64,000 nt of DNA from Bilophila wadsworthia ATCC 49260. Its GTDB lineage: Bacteria; Desulfobacterota; Desulfovibrionia; Desulfovibrionales; Desulfovibrionaceae. Made by a program: the position numbers and the translations under genes. The notes under the pieces were generated by a model. The model was given only the letters and a program-made list of their open reading frames with translations, had not been told where the DNA came from and searched no databases. The stretch spans positions 85,497-149,496 of the forward strand of contig NZ_JNJP01000003.1 in NCBI RefSeq assembly GCF_000701705.1. Reading direction: 5' to 3'. This document shows, one piece after another, positions 9,301-16,227 of this stretch; the stretch's first letter is position 1, and each line of letters opens with the position of its first letter.

Positions 9301-10446
9301 CAGAATGCGGATTTTTTTGCCGCTTCCCAATCCAATCTTGGAAAGTCCCTGATAGATACCTCGGATAACAGTTTCCGAGGTATAATGAGCATCCTGAGTG
9401 GAACGGCGGGCGGCGGCATAGGCGTCCGGGGAAAGCAGGCCCTGCAATTCCCGGTATTCAGCGGTCCATTGCGCATTTCTTGCATCAAAGACTTGCGGCA
9501 GGCCGCCCCAGCCCACATAGCGGACGAGGATTTTCTGCTCTTCCGGCGTGGCCAGTGCCGCGCCGCTGGTCTGGAGCTGTTTGAGCAGGCGTATGGCGGC
9601 GACGTTATCCGCATATTTGGTTTTCGCGCCGCCAACGCCCAGCCGGTCTTCCGGGGTTATCCGGTAATTTTCAGGCTCATGTCGATGCCCATGCTCTCCA
9701 ATATCTCCGAATCCGACATCCCCCGCAGGCTCGCCTGCCGGGAGGTCTCGCTGCTCAATGCTTCCGCTTCCGTCTGCTGCTGTCCGTAAAGTTTCACCAT
9801 GAAAGGAATGTCCCCCATCGCCTCCAGCTTCTTCAGTTCTTCGGGGCTGTTCAGCGCCCAGCGATCCAGAATCGAGTAGCCCAAACTGGTGTACCCGCCG
9901 CTTCTCACGTCGTTGATGGTTTCGGGCTTGAGAACCTTTCGTGCGATTTCGAGCGGATAGGCTTGCCTGTCGAGCATGTTGCACCTCCAGAGAAAGGGTA
10001 TGAGTGAACTCGGAAATTTCCTGTATGGTCAGATAGTCGTCCGCCCCATCTTCAAACAGTTTTTCGGGCGTTCTTTTTTCACCGTCAAGGAACTGCATGA
10101 TGGCCGTGTTGGGGCTGTACATGCGGGAGCCGTCTTGCAGCTCATATACGGAATCGCCACTTCCATTGATGCCAAGGCGTCTTTTGTCCCCGTCATTTGT
10201 GGGGAAGGGAAAAGGCTTTTCTGTCCGTGCCGGTTCCTGCTGGTCTGTCTCCTCTTTTTTCAGCTCCGCCTCTGGCGTGACGGAAATGGACTGTTTCTGC
10301 TCAATCTGTGTAGCGGGGGCAGGGATACTTTCCTCCCGCATGTCGTCCTGAATGTTTTCTTCCCGTATTTCCTCGATCTGGTTCGCCATGAAGTCGAAGA
10401 ACAACAACTGGCGGGGATCGTGCGTCTGCTTGCGCCGTCTGGCCAT
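6217..10446 (-). CDS. Giant N6-methylase/SNF2 helicase, 3' end cut off by island 1
   Basis: 1409-residue frame. N-terminal ~160 residues are a variable polar region. A DNA methylase domain follows with ITPEDRLGVGGAKTKY at ~265, motif I EPSAGIGNF at ~385 and catalytic NPPF at ~445. A superfamily 2 helicase domain carries GAGKT at ~1089, DESHEF at ~1252 and GTPISNT soon after. Native sequence ends near residue 1357 (ELDATGVNYKL); the last ~52 residues are AT-rich island sequence. The helicase C-terminal lobe is therefore missing. Proteins of this DarB-like type are common on conjugative elements and phages and are thought to protect or process incoming DNA. A second gene is nested at 9657-9977. 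Confidence 0.8.
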   Translation of the reverse strand: MARRRKQTHDPRQLLFFDFMANQIEEIREENIQDDMREESIPAPATQIEQKQSISVTPEAELKKEETDQQEPARTEKPFPFPTNDGDKRRLGINGSGDSVYELQDGSRMYSPNTAIMQFLDGEKRTPEKLFEDGADDYLTIQEISEFTHTLSLEVQHARQASLSARNRTKGSQARNHQRREKRRVHQFGLLDSGSLGAEQPRRTEEAGGDGGHSFHGETLRTAADGSGSIEQRDLPAGEPAGDVGFGDIGEHGHRHEPENYRITPEDRLGVGGAKTKYADNVAAIRLLKQLQTSGAALATPEEQKILVRYVGWGGLPQVFDARNAQWTAEYRELQGLLSPDAYAAARRSTQDAHYTSETVIRGIYQGLSKIGLGSGKKIRILEPSAGIGNFIGLCPENFNTNFLAVELDPTTSAIAKYLYPNDHHINNGFQTTRLNRGFFDAVVGNPPFGNQSLYDPDFPELRKFSAHNYFLAKSINLLREGGVAAFVVSRYFMDAVDSSAREHISQYADFLGAVRLPETAFRQNALTDVTTDIVFFQRHDGENKRSRDWVNTASIEIDDLKNGGRRPATVNSYFVENPRQIIGTLAFSGGMFEGALNCLPDPAHADLGQEIAARLDVLPANCFVPQEENPLNTEVRVRNADFIRSPYFQSLKADALCVEPQSRKIVFKTVAAFGESDYDIFPVKNETARLRLVSMIQIRDTLRELLNEEKSDGDESRMATLRQRLNSQYDTFVRKYGHLNSQTNRGLMRSDPEHSLLESLELDYDKGLSPETARKHGGEARPASAKKAAIFRQRVLRPAQIVEHAETIKDALLIALRENGRVDFSRMSRLLHRPAEDIQTELREQGQIFLNPSTEEWEIRDRYLTGNVRAKLHRAQAAAESDPRFAPNVEALAAAMPPDIEAVDIGIRFGSSWVPAQVFADFVEHLHGGKGMQTINYLPTLGRWEASVSIWDASLASSVWGIPEYSAGKIIEALLMNKPIKVQKESGQHDDQGRPIMVIDQELTAAAMQKADEIKQAFLDWVWTDDERRDMLTRLYNEKFNTNVPPTYDGSHLELVGASEAVKLRPHQKNAVWRAIQEGTCLFDHVVGAGKTLACVATVMESKRMGFLSKPMIVVPNHLLYQWKDEFYKLYPDANILVADKTDFTKQNRERLFGRIATGDWDAVIVAHSSFKKIDMPRDVQEEILKEQIDAVIEAIEASKAAEGGRATIKQLEKQREKMEERYNALLAGTGEKDRAVDFADLGVDALFIDESHEFKNLAFQTTMNVSGLGNVTGSAKALDLFIKCRYLQRKNDGRGVYFMTGTPISNTIAEVYTLQRYMQYDDLKDKNIEHFDAWASTFGQVTSGWELDATGVNYKLSFHVQIDLSRLIIFYISIYYLKLSIQRSPGKASCIPLFSGYYSGYSYKLAS
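9657..9977 (-). CDS. Nested ORF within the methylase/helicase gene
   Basis: 106 residues in another frame inside the methylase/helicase gene, starting at an ATG at 9977 with GGAGG six bases upstream. The product (MLDRQAYPLEIARKVLKPET onward, with LGYSILDRWALNSPEELKK) looks like a normal soluble helical protein. The overlapping frame there is Gly/Arg/Glu-rich and disorder-like, consistent with a linker being overprinted. I do not recognise the family. The alternative is a pair of compensating frameshifts. Confidence 0.55.
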   Translation of the reverse strand: MLDRQAYPLEIARKVLKPETINDVRSGGYTSLGYSILDRWALNSPEELKKLEAMGDIPFMVKLYGQQQTEAEALSSETSRQASLRGMSDSEILESMGIDMSLKITG

Positions 10447-10497
10447 GTGTTCCCATCCTTGTCTGAACGGCGGGAAGGCGGCGCAATGCTTGCGGCG

Positions 10498-10677
10498 CTA
10501 CTCCCTCCCGCCGGAATGTTCATCCGGGGTGAATTTCAGTTTTTCAGCGTTTTCAATGAAAATCCGCCCGTTTTCTTCAAGAAAGACAACCTTGTCTCCC
10601 GCCTGCACATTGAGTCTTTTGCGAATTTCAGCGGGAATCGTGATTTGGCCCTTGGTCGTGAGCTTGGCGAGTTCCAT
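10498..10677 (-). CDS. AbrB/MazE-like (SpoVT-type) DNA-binding protein
   Basis: 59 residues: MELAKLTTKGQITIPAEIRK, then LNVQAGDKVVFLEENGRIFI. This is the swapped-hairpin AbrB fold used by transition-state regulators and by MazE/VapB antitoxins. AAGGAGG precedes the ATG at 10677. No toxin gene adjoins it, so a transcriptional regulator is more likely than an antitoxin. It lies 51 bases upstream of the methylase/helicase gene in the same direction, and an inverted repeat just upstream may be its operator. Confidence 0.85.
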   Translation of the reverse strand: MELAKLTTKGQITIPAEIRKRLNVQAGDKVVFLEENGRIFIENAEKLKFTPDEHSGGRE

Positions 10678-10695
10678 ATTTTGCCTCCTTGGGTG

Positions 10696-10729
10696 GTCTT
10701 ACTAGTAATGTATTCCTTGAAAGTAAGAC
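10696..10729. promoter_or_regulatory. Inverted repeat upstream of the AbrB-like gene
   Basis: GTCTTACT (10696-10703) and AGTAAGAC (10722-10729) form a perfect 8-base inverted repeat with 18 bases between, about 20 bases before the AbrB-like start. The position suits an autoregulatory operator. Confidence 0.4.
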
Positions 10730-10763
10730 TACGGCAAAGAGAGGAAGCTGTCAAGAGGCTCCA

Positions 10764-11243
10764 TCAGGGGCACGCTTCTGTTTCGACTGGCAGGCCAAAA
10801 GCCCCGGTGCTGTGGTGGCGTTTTTCAAAGATGACCACGGCGCTCGGAAAGGGCGCGGAAGAACCGGCGCCTTCAAAGCGGATACGCCCTCGCAGGTAAT
10901 GGATTTCCGCCGCAAAGGGCAGGACATACCTGTGCCACCATGCCGTATCGGTTCGGGCGGGAAGCAGGCAGATCACTCTTTCAGCGCGTTCCATCTCAAT
11001 TTCGTTCACGGCCTTGGCCATCCAATGCGGCAGTGCCCGTCCGTATGGAGGATTCATCCAGCAGACGCCATGCCAGACCTGGCGCAGTCCGTCCTCTTCC
11101 GGTGAAAAAAAATTCCCGCACTTGGCGTTCCGCGCCGTGGCGCATACGTCCAGTTCGCACGGCCCGAATCTGGCATTCAGTTCTCGGAACAGCGGCCAGG
11201 GAGTCGCCCAATCATGTTTTTTACTCAGAAAATGCACGTTCAT
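10764..11243 (-). CDS. Phage-type DNA N6-adenine methyltransferase
   Basis: 159 residues, the usual size of the phage Dam (T1-type) family. The catalytic motif is MNPPYG at ~63-68; the N-terminus FLSKKHDWATPWPLFRELNA and LPARTDTAWWH at ~95 are typical of this family. It would methylate adenines in DNA, likely to protect the element from host restriction or to modify expression. It lies 10 bases downstream of the DsbA-like gene. Confidence 0.85.
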   Translation of the reverse strand: MNVHFLSKKHDWATPWPLFRELNARFGPCELDVCATARNAKCGNFFSPEEDGLRQVWHGVCWMNPPYGRALPHWMAKAVNEIEMERAERVICLLPARTDTAWWHRYVLPFAAEIHYLRGRIRFEGAGSSAPFPSAVVIFEKRHHSTGAFGLPVETEACP

Positions 11244-11253
11244 GCGTTCCCCC

Positions 11254-12018
11254 TCAAAGAAGCGACTCGTTCAGCAGGCCGCGTGTTATGATTTGCGAGA
11301 TTTCGTCTTTTGCCCGCATATCTCCAGAGCGGGCCTTGCGGGCTAGTTCCAGAGCCGTGGGTAGTTCTCCAGCCTTGAAATCGCAAGCCGGAAAGCGGAT
11401 GCCGTCCAGAATCCATGTCGGCGTGGATACGATGCGCGATTGCGCGGCGACAATATCCGCGCCTACCAGGGGTGCGGCAGCTTGCAGGGCGTCCGCGAAG
11501 GCTTCCGGCGCAATGGCGGCTTCCTGAATCGCGGTCTGGAGAGCAGCTTCATAGGGAACCGGAATGCCGAGAGATGTTTTCGGCAGAACGGCATCCCAGA
11601 AGCGATTCGCCGCATTGATGGAAAAGCCGCGCAATGCCTCATAGGCCAGGGCTTTTTTCAGCGATTCGCCGTATTCATCCGAGGGGATATGCCGCACGAC
11701 GATGCACAGGCCGGGATTGTCCCGCTGCGCCTGGAGCGGTTCCTGAATGCCGCAGTACGGGCATTCGAGATTCGACCAGTATTCAAGAATGTCGTCCTCA
11801 AAGCCGTCCACCGGCCTGCCGTCGAGACAGGTTCTGCCGGAGAGACTTTCGTGCGGGGAGTAAGGGGATGCCAGGTCTTTGGCTATCTCGGTTTTTACGC
11901 CCACTTCCACGGCCATCCGGTCTGACATGGGCGTTCCGGCGGAAGCGGTATGGCAAAGTCCAATAAGGCACCAAAAGAAAAGAATCTGGGCCAATATAAT
12001 GTTATGCCGCATGGTCAT
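11254..12018 (-). CDS. trbB: DsbA-like periplasmic thioredoxin-fold protein (TrbB-like)
   Basis: 254 residues from the ATG at 12018 (AGGAG eight bases upstream); the longer frame adds 37 unlikely residues. A signal peptide (LAQILFFWCLIGLCHTASAG) is followed by a redox motif LECPYCG at Cys86-Cys89. The remainder resembles the DsbA/DsbC-type fold. IncI plasmids encode a thiol-disulfide protein, TrbB, between trbA and trbC; here the equivalent follows trbC and overlaps it by 17 bases. Its role is probably folding of the transfer-machine envelope proteins. Confidence 0.8.
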   Translation of the reverse strand: MTMRHNIILAQILFFWCLIGLCHTASAGTPMSDRMAVEVGVKTEIAKDLASPYSPHESLSGRTCLDGRPVDGFEDDILEYWSNLECPYCGIQEPLQAQRDNPGLCIVVRHIPSDEYGESLKKALAYEALRGFSINAANRFWDAVLPKTSLGIPVPYEAALQTAIQEAAIAPEAFADALQAAAPLVGADIVAAQSRIVSTPTWILDGIRFPACDFKAGELPTALELARKARSGDMRAKDEISQIITRGLLNESLL

Positions 12019-13777
12019 ACTGTTTCTCCTGAGAAAGCTGTAGAAGTTGAGGAACGCGCAGTTGAGCCTTTTTGAGAGAGGGATTGGCGTAGAACATGTC
12101 TCCCCGGACGATCTGACCGGAAAAGACAAAGTGTGCTTCGCCCTCTATCTGTTCCTGCAAATCGCGCAGGACAACGCGGTCTTCCTGTTCAACTGTGGTA
12201 TTCATGGCGTCACGGTAATCGGAACTGATCTGTTCATTGACATTGAAACCTGTGGTACGCAGGACAGTGCTTTGCCCTGCCTGCCCGCGTATCAATTCCC
12301 ATGTCTTTTCCGCGTCTTGCAATTTCATGAAAATTTTTATGGACGTATTGGCGACCATCTGTTGTGCGCCTTTCTTGTCGGCTTCCAGAATACCGGCGTA
12401 GTCCTGTGAAGCTACAATGGCGGCGATACCCAGCCCGCGCCCCTGTGTCAGCACGACTTCAAAGCCGGGCGTAACAATGGCGGCGTATTCATCTACGATG
12501 CACAGATACGGCCCGATGCCCACGGTATCCGTGGGCAGGGTTTCCAGTACGTCCGCCGCGTCGCCTTCGATATGAGCGCCAAGGCCCACGGCGCAGGCAT
12601 TACGGATGGCTGAAAGACTGATTTTGCCGAGACTGGCGAGTTCGGCGGGAGCTTTTTCCAGAGAAGGCAGGAGAACGACGAGGATTCTTCGCTGCATGAT
12701 GGCATCACTGAAATCTACCTCTCCATCTTCCGCGCCATAGATGTGGCTGTAGGTATCGGTCAGGCTGGAAAGGGCCTTGCCGAAGTAGGATTGCGCGTAG
12801 CCGAACTGTTCCGCGAAGGATTCCGGCTGCTCTTTCAGGTCACGACCGGCAATCCAGCCGGAGGTGGCAAGAGCGGCCTGGATGGAGGCGCGGGACTCTT
12901 CATCCAGTTCAGGATGCAGGGCCAGCGCCACGCATTTTTCCAGTGCCAGGGAGTCGCGGATAATGGAGGTGGAGAGCTTGAGCAGGCCCTTGTCCCGCAA
13001 GTCCACCAGCGCGTACATGACGCCGGAAATCAGGGCCTGCGCCTTGTCGGCAAAGATGGAATTGGCCCCCTCCGACGCGGGCATGAGGGAAACAAGAAGC
13101 TGCGTCAGAGCTTCCGCCGAACCGAACGTGAACGGGTTATTGGTGTTGGAAAGACGGCGCGGGGACTTGCCCTTGACCTTGCCTGACGTGCCGTAGTTCA
13201 GCACGCGGAAATCGTCATCTCGCCCCAGGAATCGGGCCATCTGCCATATCTGGACTGCCAGCTTGGGGCTGGCTTTGGGGTCGATGTAGAACAGCCCGGA
13301 TGCCGTGGCCAGGGCGTTGTAGGACAAGGAAACCAGCGTTTCCGTCTTGCCGGAACCAGTCGTGCCGAAAAGCAGACAGTGCGTGAGGATGTCCTTGGCT
13401 TTCAGCCAAAGCTCCTGTTTGTCCTGAAGTCGATTGCCGAGGAAGAAAATGCCCTCCGGTCTGGCAAAACCGCCCCGTCCGGGCAGGGGATCGCCTTTGT
13501 CCGTACCGGTCAGACCCATCGGCATACGGAACGGCAGGCGTTCCCTGTTCACGCAGGCGCAACGGGCGAGAAAGAGCGCCAGTCCGAGACAAAACAGCGG
13601 CGTGGCACAGGCCGGGAAAAGCAGGAGACACAGCCCCGCCGTGAAAATGCCGCCGGTCTGCACCTGACCGAGCTTGAGTGCGTCCGCAAGTCGTTGCGAG
13701 GGGGAGCGCACATCGCGGTGCAGGCGTTTGCGCTCCTGAGTTTCGTGGTCTTCCAGACCTCTGATATGTCGTACCAT
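12002..13777 (-). CDS. trbC: Type IV coupling protein DotL/IcmO/TrbC
   Basis: 591 residues from the ATG at 13777 (GAGG upstream). Two N-terminal membrane segments at ~45-80 precede the motor domain. Walker A is GTTGSGKTE at ~140, Walker B is LCIVDEYAAI at ~425, and ASQDYAGI follows. Coupling proteins recruit the relaxase-DNA complex and feed it into the type IV channel at the inner membrane. It follows trbA/dotM, its known partner, whose stop lies 11 bases upstream. Confidence 0.88.
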   Translation of the reverse strand: MVRHIRGLEDHETQERKRLHRDVRSPSQRLADALKLGQVQTGGIFTAGLCLLLFPACATPLFCLGLALFLARCACVNRERLPFRMPMGLTGTDKGDPLPGRGGFARPEGIFFLGNRLQDKQELWLKAKDILTHCLLFGTTGSGKTETLVSLSYNALATASGLFYIDPKASPKLAVQIWQMARFLGRDDDFRVLNYGTSGKVKGKSPRRLSNTNNPFTFGSAEALTQLLVSLMPASEGANSIFADKAQALISGVMYALVDLRDKGLLKLSTSIIRDSLALEKCVALALHPELDEESRASIQAALATSGWIAGRDLKEQPESFAEQFGYAQSYFGKALSSLTDTYSHIYGAEDGEVDFSDAIMQRRILVVLLPSLEKAPAELASLGKISLSAIRNACAVGLGAHIEGDAADVLETLPTDTVGIGPYLCIVDEYAAIVTPGFEVVLTQGRGLGIAAIVASQDYAGILEADKKGAQQMVANTSIKIFMKLQDAEKTWELIRGQAGQSTVLRTTGFNVNEQISSDYRDAMNTTVEQEDRVVLRDLQEQIEGEAHFVFSGQIVRGDMFYANPSLKKAQLRVPQLLQLSQEKQYDHAA

Positions 13778-13788
13778 GAGTTTGAACC

Positions 13789-15126
13789 TCAATAATCCTG
13801 TTGTGCCAGTGAGGGGTCTTCATTGGCGTCGTATTCGGGGTCGTCTTCCGCATCGGCCACTACCATGTCCGGCGGCGACTCAATGGGTGAAGACGCCTGG
13901 GCGGAACTATCAGGGGAAGATTCCGTATTTGTGGACTCGGCAGGCGGCACAAAGATTTCCGTCAGCCAGCCCTGAGCGGACAGAGCTTCCCTGAGGCTTG
14001 CCACGGCGGGAGCCACATGCGGTTTTGTCAACGTCTTCCTTTCTTTTTCTTCCGCCGTGTAGTGTGCCCAGGGCGCAAAACCTTCGGCCCATGCCGCGCG
14101 TCCTCCACACTGATTGAGCGCGTACCAGAGCGGACGATCCAGCGGACGGAGCCAGAGGAACTGCGAACTGGCCAGCACGCCTTTCTGTCGCGCCCGATAC
14201 AGCAAGGCCATGAACCAGGGCAGTTCATAGGCGGCATGGATGCTCAGACACTTCTCGTTCAACACGGAAGCATGGCGTTCCCATTGCTTTTTCAGCTTGT
14301 TGGTAAAATCGCCGTCTTCCAGAAGAGGACAGTACGCCTGCCCATTCTCTTCGGAGTAGAAAAGAGAAACCGCATCCAGCAGGGAGACGCAGCCCTTCTT
14401 GTCCCCGCCCGCATAGGCCAGAAAAGCGACGGCCAGAGCGCGACGGCAGGGCGACAAGCCCTCGTAGCCCTCAAAGCGTTTGCCGAGCTGTTCCGTCAGC
14501 ACACGAAGCGCTTTTTCTCCATCCAGCCGGGCGTTGCCCCAGGCGGGCAGTTCCGTGGACGGCAGGCCGTTTTTCAGGGCCTGTTCCGGTGAGAACGGCT
14601 TTCCCTGTTCATCAAGCAGCAAGCCATGTTCCAGAGCGAATTGCGCGGGTGTCCGGGCGACTTTCCACAGGCCGGAATCGTAGGATTCCGGCGAGAGCAG
14701 ATACTTGCCGCGCCCCACAACGGGCCGCAGGCAGGGAAAAGACTCCGCATTGTTTTTCAGCAGGCTTTCCATGTTGAAACGCCGGACAAGACCATCCACG
14801 CGGCCCATGAAGATGGCCGCCACGCCGAACAGGACGAGCAGCAAGGCAAAGGGCCAGCGAATCCACGAACCGGTGTAGCGCAACACCTTCCACATGTTTT
14901 CCCAGGACAGGGAGGCCGGATCGGCATCCGCGATACGCGCCCACGCGGTTTGCGCCTCCTCAAAGAAGGGCGCGAAGACCTGAATCTGGGCTTCGGCCAG
15001 CGCCAGCAGCGGTCTGTTCACATCGTCCGCATACACGACATAGAGGGCGGGCAGCAGCACAAAGACGAAAACCAGAAAGGCGCACCACAAAAAGAGATGG
15101 TCGTCCCTGCTATCCCGACTGTTCAT
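13789..15126 (-). CDS. trbA: DotM/IcmP/TrbA coupling-complex membrane protein
   Basis: 445 residues. Transmembrane segments lie at ~12-32 and ~90-110, followed by a large soluble domain with LSPESYDSGLW, the helical segment CRRALAVAFLAYAGGDKKGC and the conserved WFMALLYRARQKGVLASSQFLWLRP-type block (positions ~295-320). The C-terminal ~50 residues are acidic and Ser/Pro-rich. DotM forms the type IVB coupling subcomplex with DotL. Its start overlaps the transglycosylase stop (ATGA). Confidence 0.88.
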   Translation of the reverse strand: MNSRDSRDDHLFLWCAFLVFVFVLLPALYVVYADDVNRPLLALAEAQIQVFAPFFEEAQTAWARIADADPASLSWENMWKVLRYTGSWIRWPFALLLVLFGVAAIFMGRVDGLVRRFNMESLLKNNAESFPCLRPVVGRGKYLLSPESYDSGLWKVARTPAQFALEHGLLLDEQGKPFSPEQALKNGLPSTELPAWGNARLDGEKALRVLTEQLGKRFEGYEGLSPCRRALAVAFLAYAGGDKKGCVSLLDAVSLFYSEENGQAYCPLLEDGDFTNKLKKQWERHASVLNEKCLSIHAAYELPWFMALLYRARQKGVLASSQFLWLRPLDRPLWYALNQCGGRAAWAEGFAPWAHYTAEEKERKTLTKPHVAPAVASLREALSAQGWLTEIFVPPAESTNTESSPDSSAQASSPIESPPDMVVADAEDDPEYDANEDPSLAQQDY

Positions 15127-15638
15127 TGCCCTGCCTCCCGCTCAAGAACGGAGAGCGTGACAATGCCTTCCCGGCGCAGCCGTTCCAGATTGCTTTTGAC
15201 GCGCCGGATATAGGCATCCCGGCGATGCGGCGTGCGGGAATGATACACCCCGATGGCTCGCCAGAGACTGCCCGTGCGCTGATATTCCTTCCGCAGCAAC
15301 CAGGCCGCCGCATAGGCGTTGACGCGGCCATCACGGAGTACGGTTTCCGGCGCAATGCCCATCGTGGCCAGTTCATTGAGATGCACGGAATTGACCTGGA
15401 ATCCTCCCAAATCCCATGTGCCGTTTTTATTGCTCAGGGCTTCTCCGGTTTTTCCTCCTTCCGTGGCAAGAATGGCGAAGAGCGCGGCGACAGGCATTCC
15501 ACTGGCGTGGGCCGCGTCCACAACGCAGTCAACCGTCAGCGGATGCATAGGCGGGAAAACGACTTTTGCCCGTCCGGCGGCAAAGACCGCATCCGGCAAC
15601 AGCCACAGGGCCACGAACAGAAAGAACGTCGCTTTCAT
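15123..15638 (-). CDS. Periplasmic lytic transglycosylase (SLT family)
   Basis: 171 residues with a signal peptide (MKATFFLFVALWLLPDAVFA). The SLT fold is recognised by the catalytic Glu60 in AILATEGGKTG, followed by GTWDLGGFQVNS, AYAAAWLLRKEY and GVYHSRTPHRRDAYI. Such enzymes open peptidoglycan locally so the secretion channel can be assembled. It overlaps both neighbours by four bases. Confidence 0.85.
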   Translation of the reverse strand: MKATFFLFVALWLLPDAVFAAGRAKVVFPPMHPLTVDCVVDAAHASGMPVAALFAILATEGGKTGEALSNKNGTWDLGGFQVNSVHLNELATMGIAPETVLRDGRVNAYAAAWLLRKEYQRTGSLWRAIGVYHSRTPHRRDAYIRRVKSNLERLRREGIVTLSVLEREAGQ

Positions 15639-16051
15639 TTGAGTTTCCCCGTAATCCTAACGACATACTCCCCGCCGGTGCCATAGACCTTGAAGGGATT
15701 GTTGCCGCCCATGCCGTTGACGGAATTGTTGACCTGAGTGTGCGCCTCGTTGATTTTCCGGTTGATGTAGGAATTGACCTGACTGCACATGCCCGCGACA
15801 ATCTGATCCATGCTCGGCAGAGTCACGCCGAGAGAGAAGACATCTCCGATGGCATTGACGGAACCGAGGCAGCCGGAAAGCGCGTCCCGTTCGGTTTCCG
15901 GGTCGGGCATGAGCACGTCATGCGTGTCCGATACCCGTTCGTTACGTTCCTGAATCGCGCCGCCTACGGCGTCTTGCATGTCCTGACAGGAACCGGCGAA
16001 ACACGGCTCGGCCAGCGCCATGCACAGCAGAAATGTGACAATATATTTCAT
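15635..16051 (-). CDS. Secreted protein of unknown function in the tra operon
   Basis: 138 residues with a clear signal peptide (MKYIVTFLLCMALAEPCFAG). The mature part has three cysteines and ends in GTGGEYVVRITGKLK. I do not recognise the family. Its four-base overlap with the transglycosylase gene and its export suggest a periplasmic accessory factor of transfer. Confidence 0.65.
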   Translation of the reverse strand: MKYIVTFLLCMALAEPCFAGSCQDMQDAVGGAIQERNERVSDTHDVLMPDPETERDALSGCLGSVNAIGDVFSLGVTLPSMDQIVAGMCSQVNSYINRKINEAHTQVNNSVNGMGGNNPFKVYGTGGEYVVRITGKLK

Positions 16052-16072
16052 GTCGCTATCTCCCTTTTTCTA

Positions 16073-16217
16073 TTTGGGGTTCCACCCCAAACCCCGTCGG
16101 GGGAAATGATTTCCCCCGAACCCCCTCATTTCGGAACACATGGCTTGCCATGTGTTCCGGCAATGGGGGTCAAGGGGCATCATGCCCCTTGCGGGGGAGT
16201 GGGGGCAGTGCCCCCAC
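16073..16217. repeat. Cluster of five perfect inverted repeats
   Basis: Five perfect hairpins occur in a row: TTTGGGGT/ACCCCAAA (16073-16091), TCGGGGGAAAT/ATTTCCCCCGA (16097-16119), GGAACACATGGC/GCCATGTGTTCC (16133-16158), CAAGGGGCAT/ATGCCCCTTG (16171-16191) and GTGGGGGCA/TGCCCCCAC (16199-16217). They fill the gap between topB and the secreted-protein gene. One arm type (AAGGGGC/GCCCCTT) recurs upstream of mobC at 2544. The cluster resembles a REP-type element and could act as terminator or mRNA stabiliser. Confidence 0.8.
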
Positions 16218-16227
16218 ATCTTCCCTC

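Noticed and set aside
10498..10677. AbrB-like gene as antitoxin of a toxin-antitoxin pair
   Set aside because: No toxin-sized gene adjoins it; neighbours are the methylase/helicase and an adenine methylase.
16073..16217. Repeat cluster considered as a CRISPR array
   Set aside because: The repeats are all different inverted repeats, not direct repeats with spacers; no cas gene is present.
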